Assembly (NCBI RefSeq): GCF_900111295.1
Contig: NZ_FOGT01000018.1
Location: forward strand, 1 to 64,000
Direction of reading: 5' to 3'
Source: Salipaludibacillus aurantiacus
GTDB taxonomy: Bacteria; Bacillota; Bacilli; Bacillales; Salisediminibacteriaceae
DNA: 64,000 nucleotides
The position numbers were made by a program, and so were the translations under genes. A model generated the notes under the pieces. It searched no databases and was not told where the DNA came from. It saw only the letters and a program-made list of their open reading frames with translations. Positions 7,977 to 16,963 of this stretch are shown here, in pieces (the first letter of the stretch is position 1; every line of letters starts with the position of its first letter).

Positions 7977-8018
7977 AGAAAACCTGTCGTGAAAAAATCA
8001 CAACAGGTTTTCTGTCTT
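7977..8018. terminator. Terminator between ytzG and the minus-strand HTH gene
   Basis: AGAAAACCTGT (7977-7987) pairs with ACAGGTTTTCT (8003-8013), extended by GTG/CAC inside, and followed by GTCTTTTT on the plus strand. Confidence 0.85.
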
Positions 8019-8019
8019 T

Positions 8020-8262
8020 TTAGGAGACTTTAACTTTTTTATTGGTTGTAGTCCACAACCCTCTCTCAGGGCTGACTACAAGGTTATTATATTCCAGTAC
8101 ATTCAAATCCCGCTGGACAGTTCGTTCAGTGATCCCGAACTCCTCAACCAATTCTTTTGTAGAGACGCTTCCTCTTTGACTGATAAAAAGGTAAATGGAT
8201 TTAATCCGAGTTAACATCCGTTCAGTTGAAGGTTTCAAAAAACCACTCCTTATTTTTGTCAC
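8020..8262 (-). CDS. ytzE: Small DeoR-type helix-turn-helix protein (YtzE-like)
   Basis: 80 residues that are almost only a DNA-binding domain: RIKSIYLFISQRGSVSTKELVEEFGITERTVQRDLNVLEYNNLV is a DeoR-type winged helix. The sugar-phosphate sensing domain of full DeoR regulators is absent, so it is a stand-alone HTH as in B. subtilis YtzE; the assignment rests on size, sequence type and location. A possible internal start is MLTRIKS, 15 residues in. Its target is unknown. The gene converges on ytzG, sharing its terminator. Confidence 0.75.
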   Translation of the reverse strand: MTKIRSGFLKPSTERMLTRIKSIYLFISQRGSVSTKELVEEFGITERTVQRDLNVLEYNNLVVSPERGLWTTTNKKVKVS

Positions 8263-8667
8263 CCGTGTTCAGAGATTGTAAGACTGAATTTAATGGAGAC
8301 AGGGTGAATGTTTAAAAGACAGCCTACTGAAGTGTCCGGTCATTATCCTAAACGGATAAAGAAAAGCGTCTCAGTGTCTGCAGAAATACTCCACGTCATT
8401 TAAAGCGTTTATCTAAGTCCGCGGCCAATATGTGATTCGCCAAAAATAATATGTGCCAAGTCAGAACTCAGACCTCCTGTCTAAGAGGTAAAGTTAAATG
8501 TGTCTCCCTCCTTTTCTATATTTTAACGTACGAAAGTGCTTTTAGTAAAGTTATCGGTTTGTTAACATTTATTAAGCCTATGTAAAGATATCTATTCACA
8601 GACTCCCTTTTCCATTACACTGTAAAAGCGTATACTCATATTTGAAATTAAAATGGAGGAAGAAAAT
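8263..8667. other. 400-base intergenic region before pepV
   Basis: No gene is supported here. Visible items are a small hairpin (ACCTC/GAGGT near 8470-8491) and a TATACT at 8631-8636 that could be the pepV -10 box, with no good -35 partner. I recognise no riboswitch class. Confidence 0.4.
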
Positions 8668-10071
8668 ATGGATTGGAACAAATTAGTTAAAAAAAGACAA
8701 GAAATGATCGTAAATAATACACAGGATTTTTTACAAATAAAAAGTGTCTTAGACGAAGCAACTGCTTCTTCATATGCCCCTTTCGGTGAAGGGATCCGCA
8801 AAGCGTATAACTGGCTGTTGCATAAAGCTGAGAAAGATGGATTCACTGTGAAAGATTTGGATGGAAAGGCAGCTCACATTGAATGGGGAGAAGGAGAAGA
8901 GCTGGTAGGGGTTTTATGTCATATTGATGTTGTACCTGAGGGGGAAGGCTGGACGACCCCTGCCTTTGATGCGGATATTCGGAACGGGAAAATTTATGCC
9001 CGGGGAGCTTTGGATGATAAGGGACCGACAATGGCTGCTTATCATGCATTGAAGTTACTGAAGGACAAGGGAGTAAAGTTAGAAAAAAGAGTCAGGCTGA
9101 TTATCGGAACAGATGAAGAGAGTCAATGGCGGTGCGTCAGTCATTATTTTGACCATGAAGAGATGCCCTCGCTTGGATTTGCACCTGATGCTGACTTTCC
9201 AATAATCTATGCCGAGAAAGGAATAGCCGACCTGACTTATAAATTGGACTTGTGGGAAGAACAAGGCCTGATCCGTTCGTTCAGCTCAGGCAGCAGGCTG
9301 AACATGGTGCCTGATTTTGCTTCAGCAGTCATAAATAAAAAAGAGCTGGATGCTGACTTCCAATTAAAAGAAATATATAAAAACTACTTAGCGCAAATTC
9401 AGGCTGAAGGGGGCGTAGAGGAGGATTCAGACACCGTATTACTGACTTTTTCGGGGCGCTCAGCCCACGGGATGGAACCGGAAGACGGACTGAATGCGGG
9501 TTTGTACTTAGCTGATTTTTTGTGCACTATGCCTCTTAAAGAATATGAAAAAAGGTTTTTCTATACATTAAATGACTACTTTTTAAATGATTCACGCGGT
9601 AAAAAGGCAGGAGTTAACTATATGCATAAAGAGCTGGGGGACCTCACCATAAATATTGGAACAATTAAGTTTGAAGGAGGAAACACCAGCAGCATTGGTA
9701 TTAATTTGCGTTATCCTGACGGGGTGATTTTTAACAGTGTAAAGCAAAGGCTGGACCGCATTTTCACAAGTACAGGGTTTACTGGAAGTATTATTTCACA
9801 TGCTCCGCCTCATGCGGTAAATAAAGACCATCAGCTGGTCAGGACTCTTTCAAAGGTTTATGAGAGTCAGACAAGCAGTAAAGCTGATCTGATTGCGATT
9901 GGCGGAGGGACCTATGCGAGATCTTTAAAGGCAGGTGTTGCTTTCGGCCCGCTGTTCCCAGGCCAGAAAGACGTGGTACACCAGGCCGATGAGTATATTG
10001 ATATTGATAATCTTGTTAAGATCACAGCTATGTACGCAGAAGCAATTTACGAGCTATGTAATCAACAATAA
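8668..10071 (+). CDS. pepV: Dipeptidase PepV (M20 family)
   Basis: A 467-residue zinc dipeptidase of the M20 family, cleaving a broad range of dipeptides in the cytoplasm. Metal-site motifs are the His-x-Asp of LVGVLCHIDVVPEGEGW, the bridging Asp in ARGALDDKGP, the catalytic and ligand acids in IIGTDEESQW, and the C-terminal His in GPLFPGQKDVVHQADEYI. The lid-domain motif FSGRSAHGMEPEDG is also present. The start is ATG at 8668, 6 bases behind GGAGGAA. An ATG at 8653 is part of the ribosome-site sequence. Size and order match B. subtilis pepV (ytjP). Confidence 0.93.
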   Translation: MDWNKLVKKRQEMIVNNTQDFLQIKSVLDEATASSYAPFGEGIRKAYNWLLHKAEKDGFTVKDLDGKAAHIEWGEGEELVGVLCHIDVVPEGEGWTTPAFDADIRNGKIYARGALDDKGPTMAAYHALKLLKDKGVKLEKRVRLIIGTDEESQWRCVSHYFDHEEMPSLGFAPDADFPIIYAEKGIADLTYKLDLWEEQGLIRSFSSGSRLNMVPDFASAVINKKELDADFQLKEIYKNYLAQIQAEGGVEEDSDTVLLTFSGRSAHGMEPEDGLNAGLYLADFLCTMPLKEYEKRFFYTLNDYFLNDSRGKKAGVNYMHKELGDLTINIGTIKFEGGNTSSIGINLRYPDGVIFNSVKQRLDRIFTSTGFTGSIISHAPPHAVNKDHQLVRTLSKVYESQTSSKADLIAIGGGTYARSLKAGVAFGPLFPGQKDVVHQADEYIDIDNLVKITAMYAEAIYELCNQQ

Positions 10072-10094
10072 TTATGGAAAGCCAGGGATGTTAA

Positions 10095-11267
10095 ATGGAT
10101 AGCCAACAACAGACTTTTTTTAATATGAAAGCTTTTTATTTTTTTGCATATTTCGCTTTTGGAGGTTTATTTCCTCTTTTAAGCGTTTATTTACAGAGTG
10201 AGGCAGGGCTGAGCGGTTCTCAAATAGGGGTGATAACGTCCATTGGCCCTATTGTTATGCTGCTTACACAGCCGGTCTGGGGAATGTTAAGCGATTATAC
10301 AAAGAGGCCGAGAATGCTTCTTACAGCAGCTTGTATAGGTGCAGGAGCGGTCGGTTTTACGTATTTGTTTGCTGAAGAGTATATCGTATTTGTAACAATT
10401 GCTGCAGGTCTGGCTGTCTTCCAAAGTGCTGTAATCCCATTGTCAGACAGTATGGCTATGAATTATGTATACAGACATGGCGGAGACTACGGGAATATTC
10501 GTATGTGGGGAGCAGTAGGTTTTGCTGTCTCTGTCTGGTTAATGGGTAATTTATCAGACTGGTTTGCACAGTCTGTTATCTTTTACGGTTTTGCGGCCGT
10601 TTTATTTATAAGCGCCTTCTTTTCGTGGGGCATGCCTAAAGAGCAGGTGACTACAAAAGTGGATTTAAAAGGGGGGATGAAACGGCTTGTAAAAGTCCCA
10701 GGCTTTATGCTGTTCCTCCTGGTTACCTTTCTCGTTTTTGGCCCAATTATGGCGAATAATTTTTATTTTGGTTTATTGATTCAATTTACAGGCGGTTCAC
10801 TTGCAGGGGTAGGTTTTGCATTCCTGTTAGCCGCCGGCAGTGAAGTTCCTTTCATGAGGTGGGCTGGGAACTGGATCAGGAAACGGGGCATACTTGTTAT
10901 TTTGTTTGCTGCGGCATTTGCTTCCGGAATCAGATGGCTTTTCTATGCCACAGGGCCTGAACCGGGTTTTATATATGTGACTACCATTATTCAGGGGTTC
11001 AGTATAGGTTTATTTGTCCCGGCTGCTCTTCAGTATGTAACGGAACTCGCCCCTAAAGAAGTTAAAGCAACCGCTGTAGCGATATACTCAGCTGTCGGTA
11101 ATGGTTTAGGGGCGTGGTTTTTCAGCATAAGTGCAGGCTTAATCATGGATTGGTACAATATTTTGTCAGTGTATTTATTTTACGGCGTTTTATCGCTTGC
11201 AGGGGCGTTATTAACCCTTTGGATGATTAAACAAAACAGCTCTGACAACATACAGGCAGCTTCCTGA
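10095..11267 (+). CDS. Major facilitator superfamily transporter
   Basis: 390 residues with 12 predicted membrane helices. The MFS loop motif between helices 2 and 3 reads PVWGMLSDYTKRPRMLL. The N-terminal FAFGGLFPLLSVYLQSEAGLSGSQIG and general layout resemble the LacY/3-phenylpropionate/nucleoside-symporter-like branch (for example YwbF), but the substrate cannot be deduced. It starts 23 bases after pepV behind CAGGGATG, so the two are probably co-transcribed, perhaps for uptake of a nutrient used with peptides; that link is speculative. Confidence 0.8.
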   Translation: MDSQQQTFFNMKAFYFFAYFAFGGLFPLLSVYLQSEAGLSGSQIGVITSIGPIVMLLTQPVWGMLSDYTKRPRMLLTAACIGAGAVGFTYLFAEEYIVFVTIAAGLAVFQSAVIPLSDSMAMNYVYRHGGDYGNIRMWGAVGFAVSVWLMGNLSDWFAQSVIFYGFAAVLFISAFFSWGMPKEQVTTKVDLKGGMKRLVKVPGFMLFLLVTFLVFGPIMANNFYFGLLIQFTGGSLAGVGFAFLLAAGSEVPFMRWAGNWIRKRGILVILFAAAFASGIRWLFYATGPEPGFIYVTTIIQGFSIGLFVPAALQYVTELAPKEVKATAVAIYSAVGNGLGAWFFSISAGLIMDWYNILSVYLFYGVLSLAGALLTLWMIKQNSSDNIQAAS

Positions 11268-11280
11268 AGAAGCTGCCTGT
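11252..11280. terminator. Hairpin between MFS gene and cysteine synthase
   Basis: ACAGGCAGCTTC (11252-11263) pairs perfectly with GAAGCTGCCTGT (11269-11280) between convergent genes. Neither side has a clean T-run, so termination may be weak or factor-assisted. Confidence 0.6.
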
Positions 11281-11287
11281 AGAATAT

Positions 11288-12232
11288 TTATTCAAAATCA
11301 AATAAATCGGTTGAAAGGTAACGTTCACCTGTATCACATGCAATAGCGACCACCACATCATCAGGAGACAGCCTTTTAGCAACTTGTAAAGCAGCATAAC
11401 AGGCAGCTCCGGATGAAGGACCGACTAATATTCCTTCTTCCATTGATAAACGGCGGGTTGTTTCATATGCATCTTCATCTGCTATCCTGAAAATTTCTCC
11501 ATACACTTTTTCATTTAAGATAGGAGGTACGAAACCGGGACTGGTACCGACAAGTTTATGGGGGCCTGGTTTTCCTCCTGATAGGACAGGCGAACCTTTA
11601 GGTTCGACGACATGCACGGAAAGGTCCGGATATTCTTTTTTTAATTCTTCTCCTGTTCCGGTAATGGTTCCGCCCGTTCCGGAAGCTGCAACAAATGCAG
11701 ACAGCTTTTTTCCAAGTTGATTCATACCATCAATGATTTCAGAAGCTGTCGTGTGCCGGTGGGCATCCGGATTAGCAGCGTTCTCAAATTGCATAGGCAT
11801 AAAACTGTTGGGAATTTCTTTAACAAGCTCATGAGCTCTATCAATAGCTCCAGGCATTTTTTTATCTCCGGGAGTTAATTCCACTTTTGCTCCGTAAGCT
11901 TTTAACAGATTAATTCGTTCTTTTGACATCGTGTCAGGCATGACTAATATTGCTTCAAGCCCTTTGGCTGCTGCAGTCATTGCCAAACCGATGCCTGTAT
12001 TACCGGACGTAGGTTCAATAATTACTGATTTTTCGTTGATAAACCCTTCTTTTTCTGCCTGGTCAATCATGTTAAAAGCAGCGCGGTCTTTTACACTTCC
12101 GCTTGGATTCATAAATTCAAGCTTTAAATAAACCTGGGCTCCTCCTTCTTCAGGCAGTTTCTGCAGTTTAACAAGAGGTGTATCACCTATCAGTTCGGAC
12201 ATATTATTTACTACTTTCATGCGGCTGTTCAT
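11288..12232 (-). CDS. ytkP: Cysteine synthase family protein (YtkP-like)
   Basis: A PLP enzyme of 314 residues forming cysteine from O-acetylserine and sulfide. The Schiff-base lysine is K48 in NPSGSVKDRAA. The substrate loop PTSGNTGIGLA, the PLP-phosphate loop ASGTGGTITGTGEEL and the C-terminal PSSGAACYA are all intact, so it should be active. B. subtilis ytkP lies in the same region and is a CysK paralogue; the principal cysK of Bacillus is elsewhere, so this may be a secondary enzyme. The ATG at 12232 directly follows AGGAAAGG. The ATG four codons later gives the more usual MKVVNN start. Confidence 0.88.
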   Translation of the reverse strand: MNSRMKVVNNMSELIGDTPLVKLQKLPEEGGAQVYLKLEFMNPSGSVKDRAAFNMIDQAEKEGFINEKSVIIEPTSGNTGIGLAMTAAAKGLEAILVMPDTMSKERINLLKAYGAKVELTPGDKKMPGAIDRAHELVKEIPNSFMPMQFENAANPDAHRHTTASEIIDGMNQLGKKLSAFVAASGTGGTITGTGEELKKEYPDLSVHVVEPKGSPVLSGGKPGPHKLVGTSPGFVPPILNEKVYGEIFRIADEDAYETTRRLSMEEGILVGPSSGAACYAALQVAKRLSPDDVVVAIACDTGERYLSTDLFDFE

Positions 12233-12302
12233 CCTTTCCTGGTTATAATAATTTAAGATATATTATAAAAATATTTACTTAATTTGGCAGTTGACACGCG
12301 GC

Positions 12303-12352
12303 GAAGACTTCGCTCCTGCGGGTGTTCGTCCCTTCGTTCACCAGAAGGTATG
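12303..12352. repeat. Fragment of an intergenic repeat module
   Basis: This 50-base stretch is recognisably related to 43432-43475 and 51901-51955: all share a run of the type GACTTCGCTC, GGGTG/GGTCT, CCTTCG/CTTC and a CACCAGAAGGTATG/CACCGGAAGTGTATG end. It lies in the cysK-thpR intergenic region, which otherwise holds no gene. Confidence 0.5.
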
Positions 12353-12474
12353 TCTTTAGAGTTGGAGAGGCTATCTTAAAGAGCACGGTTACTAGAAGTT
12401 AAAGTCGTATTAAATAGATATGTTTAATCTATATTGTATCACAGCTTTTCTATAAGTATAAAGGAGTGAGGAAT

Positions 12475-13041
12475 ATGAGCGGCGTGCATACGTTTATAGG
12501 CATACCATTAAGCGGAGAAGTCAGACAAAAGTGTGAGCAATGGCAAGAGGTTTATCATCTGGATAAATATTACAAAAAGCTGGTTAATAAACAGGATTTT
12601 CATATTACCTTATTGTTTTTAGGTGGATGGGAAGAGGTAAACAGGGTAAAGTTATGGAGAAGACTGGAAGAAAAACTTAGCGGGATTCCCAGCTTTACTA
12701 TCACCTTTTCTCAATTAAATTTTTTTGGAAATAAACGTCAGCCAGGGGTCTTTTACATGGAACCTGAGTTTAAGCGGGACCTGTTTTATCTGCAGAAGGT
12801 GATTGAAGATGAAGCCATCTCGCTCGGCTTTCCGGCAGAGAACCGCCCTTACCGCCCGCATGCTACTCTGGCTAAAAAATGGAAAAATCCAAAGGGCGAA
12901 CGTCCAGCCAGCTGGGATTTACCGTCAGAAATTAATAAGAGTAAACAACAGATAAATAAAGTATGTTTATTCCAGATTCACCCGTCAAAAGATCATATGT
13001 ATGAAGTAATTGAGGTCATTGATTTAGCAGACGGGGAATAA
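12475..13041 (+). CDS. thpR: RNA 2',3'-cyclic phosphodiesterase (2'-5' RNA ligase family)
   Basis: 188 residues of the 2H phosphoesterase superfamily, which opens 2',3'-cyclic phosphates on RNA ends. Both catalytic HxT motifs are present: HIT at residues 43-45 (DFHITLLFLGG) and HAT in RPYRPHATLAKKW at about residue 130. Length is typical. It corresponds to B. subtilis YtlP. The ATG at 12475 lies just behind AGGAGTGAGG; a GTG at 12466 is inside that site. The next gene follows after 17 bases, as ytlQ follows ytlP in B. subtilis. Confidence 0.9.
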   Translation: MSGVHTFIGIPLSGEVRQKCEQWQEVYHLDKYYKKLVNKQDFHITLLFLGGWEEVNRVKLWRRLEEKLSGIPSFTITFSQLNFFGNKRQPGVFYMEPEFKRDLFYLQKVIEDEAISLGFPAENRPYRPHATLAKKWKNPKGERPASWDLPSEINKSKQQINKVCLFQIHPSKDHMYEVIEVIDLADGE

Positions 13042-13058
13042 GGAGAGGAGGAAGAACT

Positions 13059-13967
13059 TTGGGACAGCTCCTAAAATTGTCTGATTACGTTTCACGTTAT
13101 GAAATAGATATTTACCGTTACCCAGCCCGCTATGTCCGACTGAAAAAGGAACGTTGGCAGAGGCTGAAACAGGATTGGGAGAACAGAAAAAAAGGTTACA
13201 ATGATCTTCCTTTTTGGAATGATTATGAAAAAAAGGATAGTTCAATTATAATAAAATCCCTGAGACTTTTTCGCCGTAAAAAGAAGGATATTAAAGAAGA
13301 AGTGGACTTACCTTCAGAACAGCAGCTCAGGCACCATACAATGGAAGAGCTGAAAGAGACCTTCAGAAAAGAGCTGTTTGAGTTTCAGGTAAACTGGGCA
13401 AGTTCCACCGTCTCAAAAGTATCTTATGTAAAGAAAAGTTACTATTTTGATACTTTATTGAACTTTTTGCTAAATGAGTTGCCTGATACGTATTTTGTTT
13501 TTTATGAGCCGTCCTTTATATTAAAAAAAGCACCAGTCGATCTGGAAGTGATAGTATTGACTCCCTCTGAAGTTTGGCTGATTCATCCGCTGCGGGGAAA
13601 TAGCCATACAATATTCCAGCCTGAGTCAGACCGTTTCTGGGTAAGGAAGCAAGATGGAAGGAATGAACGTATATTACATCCTTTTATTTCTTTAAGACGG
13701 ATGAAAACAGTAGTTGAGGGCATATTGTCAGAGAAAGGGATGTCTTTGCCTATTCGGACAGCAGTAGTAGCGAAAGACAGCTTCATTGATATGCCAGCAG
13801 CAGGCAAAAATATAAAAATAATTGATAAACGCAGTTTTGACACATTTAAACAGTCTATTTTAAAAAACAAGTCACCTATTAAACATGTACAGTTAAAAGC
13901 TGCCGATATCCTTTTATCCCAAAGCCTTACAAAGTCTGAACACAGGCTCTCGGAGGGGGAGCAATAA
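13059..13967 (+). CDS. ytlQ: YtlQ-like protein, possibly a degenerate nuclease-fold domain
   Basis: 302 residues with no recognised catalytic signature. Identification as YtlQ rests on position behind thpR and on size. The first 110 residues are basic and helical (ERWQRLKQDWENRKKG and an RRKKKD patch). Residues about 130-200 have the layout of a nuclease-related (NERD/restriction-endonuclease-like) core: a helix, a strand ending VDLEVIVLTPSEVWLIHPLRG, then polar sheet. At the position where active members carry E-x-K this protein reads IHPLRG, so it would be inactive; this fold reading is inference. The start is TTG at 13059 behind GGAGAGGAGG. Confidence 0.6.
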   Translation: MGQLLKLSDYVSRYEIDIYRYPARYVRLKKERWQRLKQDWENRKKGYNDLPFWNDYEKKDSSIIIKSLRLFRRKKKDIKEEVDLPSEQQLRHHTMEELKETFRKELFEFQVNWASSTVSKVSYVKKSYYFDTLLNFLLNELPDTYFVFYEPSFILKKAPVDLEVIVLTPSEVWLIHPLRGNSHTIFQPESDRFWVRKQDGRNERILHPFISLRRMKTVVEGILSEKGMSLPIRTAVVAKDSFIDMPAAGKNIKIIDKRSFDTFKQSILKNKSPIKHVQLKAADILLSQSLTKSEHRLSEGEQ

Positions 13968-13992
13968 AGGTCAGTATATAAATATTTATCTG

Positions 13993-14021
13993 TTGAATAT
14001 CCCCTCGTTATTCTGTATTAT
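13993..14021 (+). promoter_or_regulatory. Sigma-A promoter of the gene at 14067
   Basis: TTGAAT (13993-13998), a 17-base spacer and TATTAT (14016-14021). Transcription should begin near 14028, which makes a start at GTG 14031 implausible and supports GTG 14067. Confidence 0.6.
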
Positions 14022-14066
14022 AGGAAAAGTGTGCTAATACAGAAACAGATAATGAAGGTGAAGCGT

Positions 14067-14366
14067 GTGACAGATGAAAATAATCAAGCAATGTTATCCT
14101 GCCAGTCCGGCTGTCATGTTTATATACGCCATGCGTTTGACTGGAAAGGAAATAAAGGGATTGAAGTGGCTCTGACTGAAGAAGGAGATCCTTTATTTGC
14201 TTATTCAGTTCATTTAGCTGTAAAAGATCTTGAAGCCGCGTATTTAAAAGGGGAAAACCAAAGCGGTTCTTGGAATGATAAATTATTTATTATCCAGCCT
14301 GCCATGACTTGTGAAGAAAAACAGGAAGTGGATGACTCTCTTGTTAATTGGGCTTCAAAATTATAA
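14067..14366 (+). CDS. Conserved-looking small protein of unknown function
   Basis: About 99 residues, soluble and acidic, with no motif I recognise. Mid-protein segments are GCHVYIRHAFDWKGNKGIEVAL and DPLFAYSVHLAVKDLEAAYLKG; the pattern suggests a small alpha/beta domain. The GTG at 14067 is 4 bases behind GAAGGTGA and has its own promoter at 13993. GTG 14031 and ATG 14052 are in frame but lie at or before the expected leader. A strong terminator follows. It sits between ytlQ and the convergent glycogen operon; nothing indicates a functional tie to either. Confidence 0.65.
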   Translation: MTDENNQAMLSCQSGCHVYIRHAFDWKGNKGIEVALTEEGDPLFAYSVHLAVKDLEAAYLKGENQSGSWNDKLFIIQPAMTCEEKQEVDDSLVNWASKL

Positions 14367-14402
14367 AAAACACTGGAGCAAACGCTGCCCCAGTGTTTTT
14401 TT
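14365..14402. terminator. Bidirectional terminator before glgP
   Basis: AAAAAACACTGG pairs with CCAGTGTTTTTT around an inner GC/GC step, with A/T tracts on both sides. It serves the plus-strand gene ending at 14366 and probably the glycogen operon arriving from the right. Confidence 0.85.
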
Positions 14403-14534
14403 ATGGATGTGTTCAAAATTGTAGCATATCTGCCGGTAACATTCGGATACTTTCCAGAGTGCAAGCCCCGGTACTCCCGCGGCCCGCCCTTCAAAATGGA
14501 AGAGCTTGTCGCTTTGTTAGTTCAGCCTCTGATT

Positions 14535-16958
14535 TCAATTTAATTTCCATATCTCAGAAGCGTATTCTCTGATCGTCCTGTCGCTGGAAAATTTTCCTGA
14601 GTAAGCAATATTAGTGACGCTCATTTTCTGCCATGTCTGTTTATCCCGGTAGGCCCGTTCGACTAATTCGTGTGACTCGATATAAGGATCAAAATCTTTT
14701 AAGACGAAATAAGGGTCATTATGATAAAGAATATTATAGAAAATATCTTTGAATTCAATTTCTTCAGCCCCGAACTCTCCGTGATTTAACTGATCCAGGA
14801 TCCTTTTTACACGGTCGTCGGTATGATAGATATCCTTAGCTACATAATTACCATTTTGGTAATAATTTAACACTTCTTCAGCATTCAGCCCAAAGATAAA
14901 TATATTGTCTTCTCCCACAAGGTCTTTAATTTCAATGTTTGCTCCATCAAGTGTCCCCAGAGTGATGGCACCATTCATCATCATTTTCATGTTTCCTGTG
15001 CCCGAGGCCTCTTTACTCGCTGTAGAGATCTGTTCACTTATATCTGCAGCTGGTATTATTTTTTCGGCGAGGCTGACGTTATAATTTTCAAGGAAAATAA
15101 CCTTCAGTTTATCATTGATCGACTTATCATGATTGACAATGGAGGCGACATGATGGATCAGCTTAATCACTTCTTTTGCCAGATGGTAGCTTGGAGCTGC
15201 CTTCGCTGCGAAAATAAATGTTCTTGGTGTCAGATCGAGTGAAGGGTTATCCTTTAATTCATTATAAAGGTAAATAACATGAAAAATATTCAGTAACTGC
15301 CGTTTGTACTCATGCAGCCGTTTTATCTGGACATCGAAAATTGATTCTTCGTCTACAGTGAAGCCTGTTTTTTCATGAATTAAATTAGCAAGGGCTTGCT
15401 TATTTTTTTGTTTCACGCGGTCAATTTTCTCCAGAAATGGTTTATCATTTGAATAACGCAGCAAACTGATCAATTTATTCGGCTGTTTTATCCATTGAGG
15501 GCCTATGACATCAGTTATGGCCCGGGACAGACACGGGTTGACCTGCAGGAGCCAGCGCCTGTGGGTGATCCCGTTAGTTTTATTATTAAAGCGGGAAGGA
15601 AAAAGGGTATAGAAATCCTTCATTTCTTTCTTTTTAAGAATTTCAGTGTGTATTCTCGCTACCCCATTGACGCTGAAGCTTCCGACGATAGCCAGCCTGG
15701 CCATATGTACCTGGTCATCAGCGATAATGGCAAGTTCCGGAATCTTCTCGCGCAGTTCCTCGTGGTCAAACCAGATCCCCTGGCAAAAACGCTCATTTAT
15801 TTCATCAATGATCATATAAATTCTCGGAAGCAGGTTCTGGATCATTGAGACAGGCCATTTCTCCAAAGCCTCACTTAAGGTGGTATGATTCGTATACGCT
15901 ATGACGTTTGTCGTTACTTCCCATGCCTCATCCCATTCAAACTCTTCTTCGTCCATTAAGAGGCGCATCAGTTCAGGAACCGCGAGACTGGGATGTGTAT
16001 CATTAATCTGAATGACAATCTTTTCAGCCATCGATGACAGCGGAAGATTATAGTCTGTCTTAAATTTCTTTATAATTCCCTGAATAGTAGACGATACAAG
16101 GAAATATTGCTGTTTTAACCTCAATTCTTTTCCTTCAAAGCTTGAATCATCCGGATATAAAAATCCTGAAATTTGTTCTACAGAATGGGTATGATCGAGG
16201 TGGTGGTAATACTGGGAATTAGGACCAGACAGGAAATCGGATGTTTCAGGAGAAATTTCCGCACTCCAGAGCCTTAAAGTGTTTACCACGTTATTCTGAT
16301 AGCCGGAAACCGGCACATCATAAGGAACAGCCATCACTTTGTCAGTCTGTTCATAGCTCGCTTCAAATTTACCGTCCTGTTTTTTATGAAGGTGTACTTT
16401 ACCTCCAAACTGAACTTCTACTGCTTCATCAGCTTTTCTTGTTTCCCATGGATACTCTTCTTTGAGCCAGTAATCAGGCAGCTCAATCTGGTTCCCGTGT
16501 ATGATCCTCTGTTCGAAGAGGCCGTATCTGTAACGGATACCGCTGCCGTGGCCGGCGTAACTCAGGGAAGCGATGGAATCGAGGAAACAGGCGGCCAGCC
16601 TGCCCAAGCCGCCGTTCCCTAAGCCGGCATCATGTTCATTTTTAAAGACTTCTTCGGGATTCCTTCCAAGTTCAAGCAATGCTTCCTTGCACGTATCGAG
16701 AAGGCCGCAGTTTAACAAGTTGGTTTCAAGGAGCCGGCCGATCAAAAACTCCATCGACAGATAAAAAACCTGCTTTGTTTCGTTTTGCTGATATCTTTCC
16801 TGAGTATCCAGCCATTTAGGGATCAACTCATCTTTCACAATAGAGGAGATAACATAATACAGGTCTTTGTCGGTAGCATCTTCCAGATATTTTCGGCGTT
16901 GACGGGTCAGTTTATCTTCCAGAAGATTAATAAAAGCCTCTTTGCTGTATTGGTTCAT
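14535..16958 (-). CDS. glgP: Glycogen phosphorylase
   Basis: Releases glucose-1-phosphate from alpha-1,4-glucan ends using PLP. About 807 residues, the usual size. The PLP-binding lysine is in EASGTGNMKMMMNGAITLG; the substrate-site regions LGNGGLGRLAACFLDS and NGITHRRWL are intact. It is the last gene of glgBCDAP. The GTG at 16967 overlaps the glgA stop by four bases but lies within the ribosome site; ATG 16958, 8 bases after GAGGAG, is the better start. With the pullulanase at 22903 it covers glycogen breakdown. Confidence 0.96.
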   Translation of the reverse strand: MNQYSKEAFINLLEDKLTRQRRKYLEDATDKDLYYVISSIVKDELIPKWLDTQERYQQNETKQVFYLSMEFLIGRLLETNLLNCGLLDTCKEALLELGRNPEEVFKNEHDAGLGNGGLGRLAACFLDSIASLSYAGHGSGIRYRYGLFEQRIIHGNQIELPDYWLKEEYPWETRKADEAVEVQFGGKVHLHKKQDGKFEASYEQTDKVMAVPYDVPVSGYQNNVVNTLRLWSAEISPETSDFLSGPNSQYYHHLDHTHSVEQISGFLYPDDSSFEGKELRLKQQYFLVSSTIQGIIKKFKTDYNLPLSSMAEKIVIQINDTHPSLAVPELMRLLMDEEEFEWDEAWEVTTNVIAYTNHTTLSEALEKWPVSMIQNLLPRIYMIIDEINERFCQGIWFDHEELREKIPELAIIADDQVHMARLAIVGSFSVNGVARIHTEILKKKEMKDFYTLFPSRFNNKTNGITHRRWLLQVNPCLSRAITDVIGPQWIKQPNKLISLLRYSNDKPFLEKIDRVKQKNKQALANLIHEKTGFTVDEESIFDVQIKRLHEYKRQLLNIFHVIYLYNELKDNPSLDLTPRTFIFAAKAAPSYHLAKEVIKLIHHVASIVNHDKSINDKLKVIFLENYNVSLAEKIIPAADISEQISTASKEASGTGNMKMMMNGAITLGTLDGANIEIKDLVGEDNIFIFGLNAEEVLNYYQNGNYVAKDIYHTDDRVKRILDQLNHGEFGAEEIEFKDIFYNILYHNDPYFVLKDFDPYIESHELVERAYRDKQTWQKMSVTNIAYSGKFSSDRTIREYASEIWKLN

Positions 16959-16963
16959 TACGT

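Noticed and set aside
8400-8416. cre-like TTAAAGCGTTTATC in the pepV upstream region
   Set aside because: Three mismatches at conserved positions of the consensus.
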